A stretch of DNA of 64,000 nucleotides from VFZN01 sp963709325. Lineage in GTDB: Bacteria; Acidobacteriota; Vicinamibacteria; Vicinamibacterales; UBA2999. Both the position numbers and the translations under genes were made by a program. The notes under the pieces were generated by a model. The model ran no database searches, had not been told where the DNA came from, and was given only the letters and a program-made list of their open reading frames with translations. Each line of letters opens with the position of its first letter. The first letter of the stretch is position 1. The DNA lies in contig CAVPVV010000003.1 in assembly GCA_963709325.1 (NCBI GenBank), forward strand, positions 2,108,001 through 2,172,000, in the 5' to 3' direction. This document shows positions 1 to 8,113 of the stretch, piece by piece.

Positions 1-449
1 GCGGACCGCGAAGACGCGCGCGCCATCGTCGCCGCGCCAGTAGGCCAGCGTCCGGCTCGCGCCCGGCCCCTCGAGATCGGCGCGTGACACTTCCTGCGTC
101 CACACGGTCCGTCCGCTCTCGGGCTCGATCGCCTCGGCGAGTCCGAGCGCGTTGGAGGCGAACAGCATCCCCTCGGCCTTGAGCGGAGTCGCACGGAAGT
201 TGCGGGGAACGACGAGCTTCGGGTTGCGCCGCGGTGAGTGCGGGATCGACGGCCGGACGGCGCCAGGCGATACGAAGCGACGCGACGTTCTCCGGCGTGA
301 TCTGATCGAGCGGCGCGTACTTGGTGCTGCCGGCATCGCCGCCGTGGTGCATCCAGTCGCTGCTGCGGTGTCCGCGCTGGGCGAGCGGCCGCGCGGCAGG
401 AGTGAGCAGGAGAACGAGCGAGGCACGCGAGGATCAGGCGGGTGCGCAT
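1..449 (-). pseudogene. PQQ-like beta-propeller dehydrogenase, 5' part, frameshifted and cut by the window edge
   Basis: Read on the minus strand from the ATG at 449, the sequence gives a hydrophobic signal peptide beginning MRTRLILACLA. A quinoprotein N-terminus follows in another frame (SDWMHHGGDAGSTKYAPLDQ, then ITPENVASLRIAWRRP), and a third frame continues with NALGLAEAIEPESGRTVW. That order matches PQQ-dependent dehydrogenases: a W-x-x-H/Y-x-G-G-D start, an N-V-x-x-L-x-x-A-W segment, then propeller blades with A-x-x-x-x-T-G/S-x-x-x-W. Two frame changes are needed, near 419-426 and near 221-235. The gene is therefore either broken or carries two sequence indels. The family assignment is good; substrate and integrity are unknown. 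The rest lies outside the window. Confidence 0.6.
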
Positions 450-516
450 CGTCGGGGCATAGTAACGCAGTGCCGCAGTTCGACCTGGTCAGACCCGCAG
501 TCGGGCTCCAGGCTTC

Positions 517-972
517 GTGGCTTCAGACGCTGGACACTGGCCATGGCAGCCATGCTTGCAGATCACTCCGACACTGGCAATCGACGAGAGCGAAATCGAG
601 GAGCGCTTCGTGCGCGCGTCCGGCCCCGGCGGCCAGAACGTCAACAAGGTGGCCACCGCGGTGGAGCTGCGCTTCGACGTGGAACGCTCGTCGCTGCCGA
701 CCGACGTGAAGCGGCGGCTGGTGGCGCTCGCCGGCACGCGCATGACGAAGGACGGCGTGCTGCTGATCGACAGCCGCGAGTACCGGACGCAGGCGCAGAA
801 CCGAGAGGCGGCGCGTGACCGGCTGGTCGCGCTGATTCGGCGCGCGACAATCGTGCCGGCGCACCGGCGGCCAACCAAGGTTTCGAAGGCCGCGAAGCAG
901 CGACGGTTGACGACGAAGAAGAGGCGCGCCGAGGTGAAGACCGGGCGGGGCAGGCCGCGCGGAGACGAATAA
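517..972 (+). CDS. arfB: ArfB/YaeJ-like peptidyl-tRNA hydrolase (ribosome rescue)
   Basis: The product is 151 aa from the GTG at 517. The conserved part begins near a TTG at 556 (LQITPTLAIDES), which gives 138 aa, the usual length of this family. The catalytic GGQ loop is present as ASGPGGQNVNKVATAVELRF, and the basic C-terminal tail (SKAAKQRRLTTKKRRAEVK) is the part that enters the empty mRNA channel of stalled ribosomes. ArfB proteins cleave peptidyl-tRNA on non-stop ribosomes without needing a stop codon. There is no release-factor domain 2, so this is not RF1 or RF2. The gene is monocistronic and converges on the NHL gene. The start is uncertain because no clear Shine-Dalgarno sequence precedes either candidate. 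Confidence 0.85.
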   Translation: MASDAGHWPWQPCLQITPTLAIDESEIEERFVRASGPGGQNVNKVATAVELRFDVERSSLPTDVKRRLVALAGTRMTKDGVLLIDSREYRTQAQNREAARDRLVALIRRATIVPAHRRPTKVSKAAKQRRLTTKKRRAEVKTGRGRPRGDE

Positions 973-980
973 TCGGCCCC

Positions 981-1988
981 TCAGCCCACCGGGCGGAGCT
1001 TGACGACGCGCTTGGTCCGCGTTTCCGCCACGTAGATCGACCCGTCTTGGCCGAGTGCAAGGTCGTGGACGGCGTTGAACACCGGGTTGCCAGGCTGGCC
1101 GAAGCCGATGGCGCTGAGAATGCGGTAATCGCGATCCAGCTTCAGCACGCCGGTGTGCTTTGTGTCGTAGTCCTCCCGTCGGATGCCGACGAACAGGTTC
1201 CCGTCCGGATCTGCGGCCACGGCGAACACGCGCCCGGTCGTATCGGCGTCCTTCTGTCCGGCCCATTGGCGCTTGAAGCCGCCGTCCTTGTCGAACAGCT
1301 GCAGCCGCGCGTTCTCGCGGTCGGCAACGAGGATGTCGGTGCTCGCGGGCAGCAGCGTCAGGCCGTGCGGGTTGCTGAACTCGCCCGGACCGCTCCCCTT
1401 CTTCCCCCACTCGCGCACTTCTTTTCCGTGCGTGTCGAACAGCGCCACGCGGCTGTTCACGTAGCCGTCGGACACGTAGAAGGTGCCGTCGGGCCGGACC
1501 TGCACGTCGGTGGGCTGGTTGAAGTGGGTCCCGTCCCAGCCGCCGATGCCGGGCGTACCGAGCGCGAGGATCGGCTTGCCGTCGTGGCTGAACTTGAACA
1601 CCTGCTGCAGGCCGACGTCGGTCAGGTAGACGTTGTCGTCCGCGTCCACGGAGATCCCGTGCGGCACACGGAAGCTGTTTGCCCCCCAGGACCGGATCAA
1701 CGCGCCCGACTGCGCGTCGACCTCGAGGATCGCCGGATCGGGGAGCAGGGTCGTCGCGCTCGGGTCGAACCCGCGGCCCGGCCGGTGGAAGATCAACACG
1801 TGGCCCTGCTTGTCGACGGCCACGCCGGCGCACTCGCCGAGCGGCATGCTGGCCGGCAGCTTCGGCCAGTCCTTGACCTCCTCGTAGCGATCACCGGCGG
1901 TGCCGAGAGCGGCCGGCACTCCAGGCGACACGGCGATCGTCAGCGACGCCACGCAGCAAACGGCCAACCAGGTGCGCATCGCGCGCAT
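981..1988 (-). CDS. secreted NHL-repeat six-bladed beta-propeller protein
   Basis: This 335-aa protein has an N-terminal signal peptide (MRAMRTWLAVCCVASLTIAV) followed by NHL-type repeats of the form PxGhxVDxxxxVYVxD, for example VPHGISVDADDNVYLTD, QPTDVQVRPDGTFYVSDGY and NPHGLTLLPASTDILVADRE. Family members include the lyase domain of peptidylglycine amidating enzyme and many periplasmic scaffold propellers. The closing strand VYVAETRTKRVVKLRPVG completes the last blade. The protein should be exported. No catalytic metal site can be assigned confidently by eye, so an enzymatic role is unproven. It has no tight neighbours that indicate a pathway. Confidence 0.8.
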   Translation of the reverse strand: MRAMRTWLAVCCVASLTIAVSPGVPAALGTAGDRYEEVKDWPKLPASMPLGECAGVAVDKQGHVLIFHRPGRGFDPSATTLLPDPAILEVDAQSGALIRSWGANSFRVPHGISVDADDNVYLTDVGLQQVFKFSHDGKPILALGTPGIGGWDGTHFNQPTDVQVRPDGTFYVSDGYVNSRVALFDTHGKEVREWGKKGSGPGEFSNPHGLTLLPASTDILVADRENARLQLFDKDGGFKRQWAGQKDADTTGRVFAVAADPDGNLFVGIRREDYDTKHTGVLKLDRDYRILSAIGFGQPGNPVFNAVHDLALGQDGSIYVAETRTKRVVKLRPVG

Positions 1989-2012
1989 GGTAGCACCACT
2001 GCACCGGCGTTG

Positions 2013-2387
2013 TTATTTGCAGTAGGTGGCGAGCGCCTGCTGCACTTCGAAGATCGCCGACCCGCGCCGGAAGGTCTTCTGAATCGGCGACTGCGAGCTC
2101 GACACCCAGATCCGAAGCTCGGAGTCGAGATCGGTCGGACCGGCGGTCTCCACCGAGAAGTGCGTAATCGCGCGATAGGGGATCGAGTGGTACTCGGTCT
2201 TCATTCCGGTCATCCCCTGCTTGTCGACCATGATGAAGCGGCGATCCGTGAAGATGAACAGATCGCGCACCAGCGAAAACGCCCGCTGAACCTTTTCGCC
2301 CTCGGCGAGGATCTTCTCCAGGTACTCCTCGACCTCGGCAACGTCGGCCTCCGAAGCGTTACCCAGAAGCCGCGACAGCAGTCCCAT
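2013..2387 (-). CDS. bacterial PH-domain protein (YvbH-like)
   Basis: This 124-aa protein starts MGLLSRLLGNASEADVAEVE and continues with a pleckstrin-homology-like beta sandwich (DLFIFTDRRFIMVDKQGMTG, then YHSIPYRAITHFSVETAG). The segment with FTDRRF and the SIPYRxIxxFSVE strand is typical of the bacterial PH family PF08000. No membrane helix is seen, so it is probably cytosolic. Molecular function is unknown for the family. It lies downstream of the MltF-like gene on the same strand, separated by about 40 bp that hold an 8-bp tandem repeat. Confidence 0.8.
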   Translation of the reverse strand: MGLLSRLLGNASEADVAEVEEYLEKILAEGEKVQRAFSLVRDLFIFTDRRFIMVDKQGMTGMKTEYHSIPYRAITHFSVETAGPTDLDSELRIWVSSSQSPIQKTFRRGSAIFEVQQALATYCK

Positions 2388-2396
2388 CAGTCACCT

Positions 2397-2420
2397 CTGC
2401 ACCCGTGCACCCGTGCACCC
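2397..2420. repeat. 8-bp tandem repeat (about three copies)
   Basis: Three consecutive octamers fill most of the gap between the MltF-like stop and the PH-domain start: CTGCACCC, then GTGCACCC twice. On the coding (minus) strand they read GGGTGCAC. This belongs to the same class of intercistronic short repeats seen throughout the window, here with period 8. Confidence 0.8.
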
Positions 2421-2428
2421 AGCTGCGA

Positions 2429-3958
2429 CTACGACGTGCCCTTCTTCGCCGCCTCGCGCGCCTGGCGCTGCTCGAGGACGAGTGTGTAGGCGACGTAGTA
2501 CTTGTAGATGTTGCTGACGTACTGCACCGTCTCGCGGCCGATCTTCTCGGAGGCGATACGCTCGACGTTCCCGAACCAGACGTTTGGATCGAGCCCGCGC
2601 TTCTCGGTCTCGCGCCGCAGCTGACGGAGTCTCCCTGGCCCTGCGTTGTAGGACGCAAACGTCATCAGGACCTTGTTCATCTCCGTCATCGGCTCGTCCT
2701 TGTCGTACTGGTTGATCATGAAGCGCATGTACTTGATGCCGGCGTGGATGTTCGCCTCGGTCTGGGTGATGTCGCCGACCTTCTGCTCCTTGCCGGTCTC
2801 CGGCATCAGCTGCATCACACCGATCGCGCCCACCTGGCTCTTGGCATTCTGGTCGAGGCGTGATTCCTGATAACCCTGGGCCGCCATCATGATCGGATCG
2901 ACGTCGTACTGCGCGCCGTACTTGCGGAAGTACTGAACGAGTGTCTCGAACTTGCGGCGCTCCGCCTCGGATGCGGCGTTCTGCACGAACTTGGTGCTCT
3001 CCAGGTAGCGCTTCTGAAGCACGTTGGCAAACGCCGTGTTCTCGCCGAACTTCTTCAGCCACTGGTTCGCAGCGTCACGCAGCTTCGGGTTGTTCTTGCG
3101 GAAGGCCACAGCGAGAACTCCGCCGGTGCTCACTGCGGCTGACGGATGCGGCTCGATCGACTTGAACACCTGCTTCCAGAACTGGGCCAGGTAATCGTCC
3201 ACGACCGTGATCGGCACCAGGCCCGCATTCACCATCTCGAGGATGTCATCGTCCTCGAGGTTGACCGGCAGCGGCTTGATGATGACCGGATCCTTGCCAG
3301 CGGCCTGGAGCCGCTGGTTGAGCGCCTCCAGGCTCTGCTGATACGTGCCCCCGCCGCGGACAGCGACTTCCTTGCCCGAGAGATCGTCCACGGTCGAGAT
3401 GGACGGCGCGCCAGGGCCGGTGACGACGATCTCGCTGATATTGGTCCGGGTCGGATTGGAGAAGGCGGCGATTTTTTCCCGCTCCGGCGTCACCTTGAGC
3501 TGCGCGATCAGCAGATCCACCTTGCCGTCGAGCAGCGCCGACTGCAGCGCGTCGCGCCCGAGCGGCACGATCGCGACGTGGACCTTCAGGTTGCCCGTCT
3601 TCAGCCGCGCGTTCAGGGCCTCCTCGAAGTTCATCAGCGCTTCGTAGGCCATGCCGCGCTGCTGACCGCGATCGATGAAATAGTGAGTCCGGTTGAACGT
3701 CACTCCGGCACGGATGACCCGGCGCTTGATCATCTGGTCGAGATCGCCGGTGAGGTTCTGGTCGAGCACCTTACGCGCCGCTTCTGGCAGCGCGTCGTAG
3801 GGTGATTCCACCTGGGGCAGCGGCTCGTCGGGGGCGGCTGCTGCCGGCTTCGCGTCCGCGGCCGCGGGAGCAGTTTGGCCCCCGCCCCCGCAGGCCGCAA
3901 GGAACGCGGAGAGCGAGAACACCGTGGCGAGCACACAAATTCTGGAGGGCATATCCAA
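2429..3958 (-). CDS. mltF: MltF-like membrane-bound lytic murein transglycosylase
   Basis: This 509-aa lipoprotein precursor has the lipobox SAFLAAC-GGGG. Residues about 50-310 form a periplasmic substrate-binding fold (SBP_bac_3), with VHVAIVPLGRDALQSALLDG and DLLIAQLKVTPEREKIAAFS. Residues about 350-490 are an SLT lysozyme-like domain with the catalytic Glu in AAQGYQESRLDQ (about residue 365), then GAIGVMQLMPETG and FASYNAGPGRLRQLR. This two-domain layout is that of MltF, which cleaves peptidoglycan glycan strands to 1,6-anhydromuropeptides at the outer membrane; the binding domain controls activity. A low-complexity Ala/Pro linker follows the lipobox. It is probably transcribed with the PH-domain gene downstream. 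Confidence 0.9.
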   Translation of the reverse strand: MDMPSRICVLATVFSLSAFLAACGGGGQTAPAAADAKPAAAAPDEPLPQVESPYDALPEAARKVLDQNLTGDLDQMIKRRVIRAGVTFNRTHYFIDRGQQRGMAYEALMNFEEALNARLKTGNLKVHVAIVPLGRDALQSALLDGKVDLLIAQLKVTPEREKIAAFSNPTRTNISEIVVTGPGAPSISTVDDLSGKEVAVRGGGTYQQSLEALNQRLQAAGKDPVIIKPLPVNLEDDDILEMVNAGLVPITVVDDYLAQFWKQVFKSIEPHPSAAVSTGGVLAVAFRKNNPKLRDAANQWLKKFGENTAFANVLQKRYLESTKFVQNAASEAERRKFETLVQYFRKYGAQYDVDPIMMAAQGYQESRLDQNAKSQVGAIGVMQLMPETGKEQKVGDITQTEANIHAGIKYMRFMINQYDKDEPMTEMNKVLMTFASYNAGPGRLRQLRRETEKRGLDPNVWFGNVERIASEKIGRETVQYVSNIYKYYVAYTLVLEQRQAREAAKKGTS

Positions 3959-4014
3959 GCCACCGTGCCACAGTCAGGCCGGGCCGTCAACAAAGGCCCT
4001 GTGAAGAACCTGTC

Positions 4015-4196
4015 AAGGCAGAAGGCAGAAGGCAGAAGGCAGCCAAGGCACAAGGCACAAGGCAAAGGCAAGGCAAAAGAGCCTCTTCGTTCCTGCCCTT
4101 CTGCTCTTTCCGCTTCTGCTCTTTCCCTCCGCCTTCCGCCTTCTGCCTTCCGCCTTCGTGCCTTCTGCCTTGTGCCTTCTGCCTTCTGCCTTGTCA
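4015..4196. repeat. inverted array of AAGGCAG-type heptamers
   Basis: From 4015 the plus strand reads four copies of AAGGCAG, then AAGGCAC and AAGGCA variants to about 4080. From about 4085 the complement appears (CTTCTGC, CTTCCGC, CTTGTGC units) and runs to 4196. The two outer ends are nearly perfect inverted copies (TGTCAAGGCAGAAGGCAG against TGACAAGGCAGAAGGCAG). The block would fold into one long hairpin. The TGA stop of the GHMP kinase (4196-4194) forms the outer edge of the right arm. It fills the whole gap between the kinase and the MltF-like gene. Confidence 0.9.
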
Positions 4197-5534
4197 GGCG
4201 CCAGCCAAAGGTACTTCCGTGAGGGGCGGTCCCGGCCGGGCGACAAACCACTCGAGCGAAGCAGCCGGAGCCGTGCGGCAGCGCCGCGTGTATTCCCCCA
4301 GCCACCTCATGGCGAACACCTCAGCATCGTCGGAGTGCACCAGTGCCCAGACGCTACCGCCGAACCCGGCGCCGAAGCTGCTGGCCGCAATCGCACCGGC
4401 GTCCTCTGCCGCGGCCGCCAGGACCCGCGTTTCCTCGACCTGGTTGCCGAGCCACTCGTCGGCCTCGCGTTGCGAGTCGCGCGCGAGCGCGGCGATCGTC
4501 GCCGCATCGGATTCGGCGAAGGCGCGAGCCGCGCGCGGTACGCGCGCATCCTCGGCGATGAAGTGCGACAGCCGGCGAACCAGCGCCGCATCGTCGTACC
4601 CCTCGGGCGGCCGGCGCGTGACGAGCTCGCGCAGGGTCTCGACGGCGCCGTCGCCGTCGAGCGCCGCCGCCAGCGAGTGCGCCTGCTCGGCGGCTACGGC
4701 GTTCCAGCAGGCCAGGAGCGCGCGCGTGCCCAGCGACGCGCGGTTGTAGTGCTCCCGCACCGAGCCGGCCTTGTCGGCGTGGACGCCGCTCGAGGCGATC
4801 ACGAACGCCCAGTCGGGGGGCATCTCCACATCGCCTTGGTGCGCGACCGGCATGAACCGATACTGCGACAGGCAGCCGACGCGGCTGGCCAGGATCGCCG
4901 TGTGATCTTCGCTGCCGCCGTGCGTGCCGACTCCCGCGGTGCCGGCGAGGTTGCGATAGTCGAGCCCGTTCTCGACGCAACCGAGATACCAGGCGAGGTC
5001 GTGGATGCTCGCGATTGCCGACTTCCACTCCTCGCGCGCCGGCAGTTCTGCCCTGCGGGTCAGCGCGGTCGCGATCGCGACGACCAGCGCGCTCGAGCTC
5101 GAGAGCCCGGCCGCGCGCGGCAGGTCGCTGGCGATTGCCACGTCCACTCCGAGCGTCGCGCCGGGAAAGTTGTGGGCCAGGCGGCGGGCGACCACCTGGA
5201 CGTACGACGCCCATCCGGTCAGCGCGTGCCCGTCGTTCTGCGGATCGATCTCGGTGCGCGACCCGTAGCGGACATCGATCACCCGCACCACGTGGTCATC
5301 GCGAGACCGCGCCGCGACGCCGAACCCGCGCGGGACCGCGGCAACCAGCGAGCGCCCGCCGGCATAGTCGGTGTGCTTGCCGAACACCTCGAGCCGGCCC
5401 GGCACGAACCAGCTCCACTCCGCCGGGCACCCAGTGAACGCCTGGACGCCGCTCCACACCCGCGTCATCAGCGCGGCCCGCGACGCCGCGGCCTCGTCCG
5501 GCATCCCGAGGCGGCGGAAGTGCTCGGTGCTCAC
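4194..5534 (-). CDS. galactokinase-like GHMP sugar kinase
   Basis: This 446-aa protein starts at a GTG whose bases overlap the TGA of the upstream nucleotidyltransferase (GTGA, 4 bp), indicating translational coupling. The GHMP motifs are present: a sugar-binding motif PGRLEVFGKHTDYAGGRSL (residues about 45-64), the ATP loop PRAAGLSSSSALVVA, and the C-terminal loop SFGAGFGGSVWALV. Canonical galactokinases have GEHTDYN in motif 1. Here Glu is Lys (K53), while H54 and D56 are kept, so the sugar bound at C6 or C2 may differ from galactose. Context (GH109-like glycosidase, symporter, nucleotidyltransferase) suggests an N-acetylgalactosamine 1-kinase. The kinase fold is sure; the substrate is inference. 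Confidence 0.85.
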   Translation of the reverse strand: MSTEHFRRLGMPDEAAASRAALMTRVWSGVQAFTGCPAEWSWFVPGRLEVFGKHTDYAGGRSLVAAVPRGFGVAARSRDDHVVRVIDVRYGSRTEIDPQNDGHALTGWASYVQVVARRLAHNFPGATLGVDVAIASDLPRAAGLSSSSALVVAIATALTRRAELPAREEWKSAIASIHDLAWYLGCVENGLDYRNLAGTAGVGTHGGSEDHTAILASRVGCLSQYRFMPVAHQGDVEMPPDWAFVIASSGVHADKAGSVREHYNRASLGTRALLACWNAVAAEQAHSLAAALDGDGAVETLRELVTRRPPEGYDDAALVRRLSHFIAEDARVPRAARAFAESDAATIAALARDSQREADEWLGNQVEETRVLAAAAEDAGAIAASSFGAGFGGSVWALVHSDDAEVFAMRWLGEYTRRCRTAPAASLEWFVARPGPPLTEVPLAGA

Positions 5535-6356
5535 ATCCGCGGCTCCCGTTCCGCCAGCCGCGCGCCCACCTGAGCGACATCGGCGCGCCGCGACAGGTCC
5601 AGTACCGCGCCGCTCGCGTGCACGACTCGGATGCGCACGCCGCGCCTCACCGCAAGGCCGACGGCCTGCGGCAGCTCGAATTCGCCGCGCGCGGATCGCG
5701 GCACGTCGCGGCACGATTCGAAGATGCGGCGATCGAAACGCCACACGTTCATGCTGATCAGGGCTCGCGGGCCCGACAGGTCGAGGTCACGCGGATCCGG
5801 CTTCTCCTCGATCCCGCGGAGCCACCCGTCCGAATCGACGTGCAGCACCGCGAACTGCGCCACGCGCGACTCGGGAAACCCGCTCTCCTCCACCAGCCGC
5901 GCGCGCTCGAACGCGGGAACGGCCGGACCGTCGAGCTCGGTCAGCGACTCGCAGGACCTCCACCGGGTACAGGTTATCCGCGTTCATCACCAGAAAGGGA
6001 CGATCACCTGCGAGCGGCTCAGCGGCGAGCAACGCACGTGCAGTACCGTCGGGCTTCGGCTGCACCGCGAACCGCACGCGAACCCGGGACAGCCTGGAAG
6101 GGTCGTATCGGGCCCGCATCGCTTCGTGGTCCGGCGCGACGACGAGTATGACGTCTCCGCATCCGGCGTCGGCGAGCGCGCTCAGCACGTAGTCGAGGAA
6201 CGGCCGTCCAGTGCCGCCCAGGGGCATCATTCCCTTCTGGCCGGCAGTCGCGGCGAGCTGCTGAACCGGATCGAGCTCAGCCCGCTCGTCCCCTTCCTGC
6301 ATTCGCCGCCCCAGCCCGCGGGCCAGTACGACGCTCAGGAACTCGCCGCTCTTCAC
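5531..6356 (-). pseudogene. sugar-1-phosphate nucleotidyltransferase with one frameshift
   Basis: It starts with a GTG at 6356 that overlaps the symporter stop by 4 bp. The first frame gives the NTP-transferase signature LSVVLARGLGRRMQ and later VMNADNLYPVEVL. After about 5950 the protein continues in another frame as ESLTELDGPAVPAFERARLV, QFAVLHVD, GIEEKPDP and GEFELPQAV, ending at 5531. The two halves join seamlessly into a protein of about 275 aa of the NTP_transferase (RmlA/GalU-like) fold, with the G-x-G-x-R-M nucleotide loop and the E-E-K-P sugar-phosphate motif. One base is extra, or two missing, near CTGCGAGTCG. It would make an NDP-sugar from the kinase product. Whether the frameshift is biological or a sequence error is open. 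Confidence 0.75.
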
Positions 6357-8110
6357 CACCACAAACGGACGATCGCACGGATCGTCACCGCGGCGCTCAC
6401 TGCCAGTACGACCGCTGCGATGGCTGCGGCGGCAACGTGGCCCATCAGCAGGTGACCTACGCCGAACAGAGCGCTGTAGACAAACGCGCAACTCGCGATG
6501 CTTCCGGTGAACGCGGCGGTGAGATCGTCTGCGGGCACCACGCCCGGGCACAACGCCCGCACCGGCGCCCAACCAGGGCCAGCCGGGCGGACGCGCTCGT
6601 AGAACCGGCGCAGCGTCTCCATATCCTCGGGCGCAGTGAGCCACGTCGTGGCCAGCCACACCGCGGTCGTTACCGCGGCGGTGGCGACAAGGGTGAACTG
6701 CGGGGACAGCGCCATCCCGTTGCGCCGCAGCAGCACCATGGCCACGGCGAGAAGAAACGAGCTGGCCATGGCCGCGATCTCGCTCCACGCGTTGATGCGC
6801 CACCAGAACCAGCGGAGGAGATAAAGCAGTCCGGTGCCGGCGCCGATCGACAGCAACAGGTCGAACGTGGCGCGCGCCGATTCGAGCACCAGGGTCAGGC
6901 TTCCCGCCGCCACCATCAGCAGCGCCGTGACCAGGCGGCCCGCCGCGACGTAGTGGCGCTCGCTCGCGTCGGGATTGAGGAACCGCCGGTAGAGATCGTG
7001 AACCAGATACGACGTGCCCCAGTTGAGGTGCGTCGAGATCGTCGAGACGTAGGCGGCAAGCAGCCCCGCGACCATCACTCCGAGCACGCCGTGCGGCAGG
7101 AAGGTCAGCATCGCCGAATAGGCCATGTCGTGGCCGACGAGCGCGGGATCGACGTGGGGCAACGCGGCGCGGATGTCCTCGACGCGTGGAAACACGAGCA
7201 TTGAGGCGAGCGCGACGATGACCCACGGCCAGGGGCGGAGCGCGTAATGGGCGACGTTGAAGAGCAGTGTCCCGGCCATCGCATCGCGCTCGGTTCGGGC
7301 CGCGAGCATCCGCTGCGCGACGTAGCTGCCGCCGCCGGGTTCCGAGCCGGGATACCACGTCGACCACCACTGGACGGTCAGCGGGATGATGAAGAGCGGC
7401 AACGCGACCGACCAGTCGGACAGGTCGGGAACCATGGCCAGCGTCGACGCTGGGATGCGCGCGATCAGGTTGTCGAGCCCGCCGACAACCGGGTGACGCA
7501 GGGCGTAGTACGCGGCAGCGAACGAGCCCGACATCGCGATCCCGAACTGGATGAAGTCGGTGACCAGCACTCCCCACAAGCCGGAGGTCGCCGCGAACGC
7601 GACGTTGAGGACGCCGCAGACGAGAAGCGTGCGGCCGATCGACCAGCCGAGGAGAACGTTGGCGATCTTCGCGGCGGCGAGGTTCACCGAGGCCATGATC
7701 ACCACGTTGAACAGGATGCCGAGGTACAACGCGCGAAAACCGCGGACCCAGGTCGCGGCGGGACCGGAGTAGCGCAACTCGTAGAACTCGAGATCGGTCA
7801 GCACGCCGAGCCGCCGCCACATGCGGGCGTAGAAGAACACGGTGGTCATCCCGGTCAGCAGGAATGCCCACCACGCCCAGTTGGCGGCGACGCCGCCCTC
7901 GCGCACCAGGTTCGTGACCAGGTTCGGCGTATCGGTGCTGAACGTGGTCGCGACCATCGAGACGCCGACCAGCCACCATGGCGCGGCCCGGCCCGAGGTG
8001 AAGAACTCCGCGGTGCTCGACCCGGCGCGCCGCGCCAGCCACACCGCCGGCGCGAACGAAATCGCGATCGAGACGCCGACGATGATCCAGTCGAAGGAGT
8101 TGAGCTGCAC
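6353..8110 (-). CDS. SSS-family sodium/solute symporter
   Basis: This 585-aa membrane protein has 13 or more predicted helices. It carries the sodium/solute symporter signatures SSTAEFFTSGRAAPWWLVG and VATTFSTDTPNLVTNL near the N-terminus, and STISTHLNWGTSYLVHDLYR in the middle. The latter is the SLC5-like helix 8 (AA-x-x-S-T-x-x-T) that binds sodium. The family imports sugars, amino acids or vitamins with Na+. The gene lies 3 bp after the GH109-like gene and its stop overlaps the nucleotidyltransferase start, so it is the middle of a four-gene operon. A sugar substrate is inferred from context. Confidence 0.88.
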   Translation of the reverse strand: MQLNSFDWIIVGVSIAISFAPAVWLARRAGSSTAEFFTSGRAAPWWLVGVSMVATTFSTDTPNLVTNLVREGGVAANWAWWAFLLTGMTTVFFYARMWRRLGVLTDLEFYELRYSGPAATWVRGFRALYLGILFNVVIMASVNLAAAKIANVLLGWSIGRTLLVCGVLNVAFAATSGLWGVLVTDFIQFGIAMSGSFAAAYYALRHPVVGGLDNLIARIPASTLAMVPDLSDWSVALPLFIIPLTVQWWSTWYPGSEPGGGSYVAQRMLAARTERDAMAGTLLFNVAHYALRPWPWVIVALASMLVFPRVEDIRAALPHVDPALVGHDMAYSAMLTFLPHGVLGVMVAGLLAAYVSTISTHLNWGTSYLVHDLYRRFLNPDASERHYVAAGRLVTALLMVAAGSLTLVLESARATFDLLLSIGAGTGLLYLLRWFWWRINAWSEIAAMASSFLLAVAMVLLRRNGMALSPQFTLVATAAVTTAVWLATTWLTAPEDMETLRRFYERVRPAGPGWAPVRALCPGVVPADDLTAAFTGSIASCAFVYSALFGVGHLLMGHVAAAAIAAVVLAVSAAVTIRAIVRLWW

Positions 8111-8113
8111 GCG

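Noticed and set aside
4015..4196. CRISPR array
   Set aside because: The unit is 7 bp without unique spacers; no cas gene is present.
4194..5744. A longer reading of the GHMP kinase with about 70 extra N-terminal residues
   Set aside because: The extra residues are Arg/Ala-rich out-of-frame sequence of the nucleotidyltransferase; the GTG at 5534 with a 4-bp overlap gives the normal protein length.
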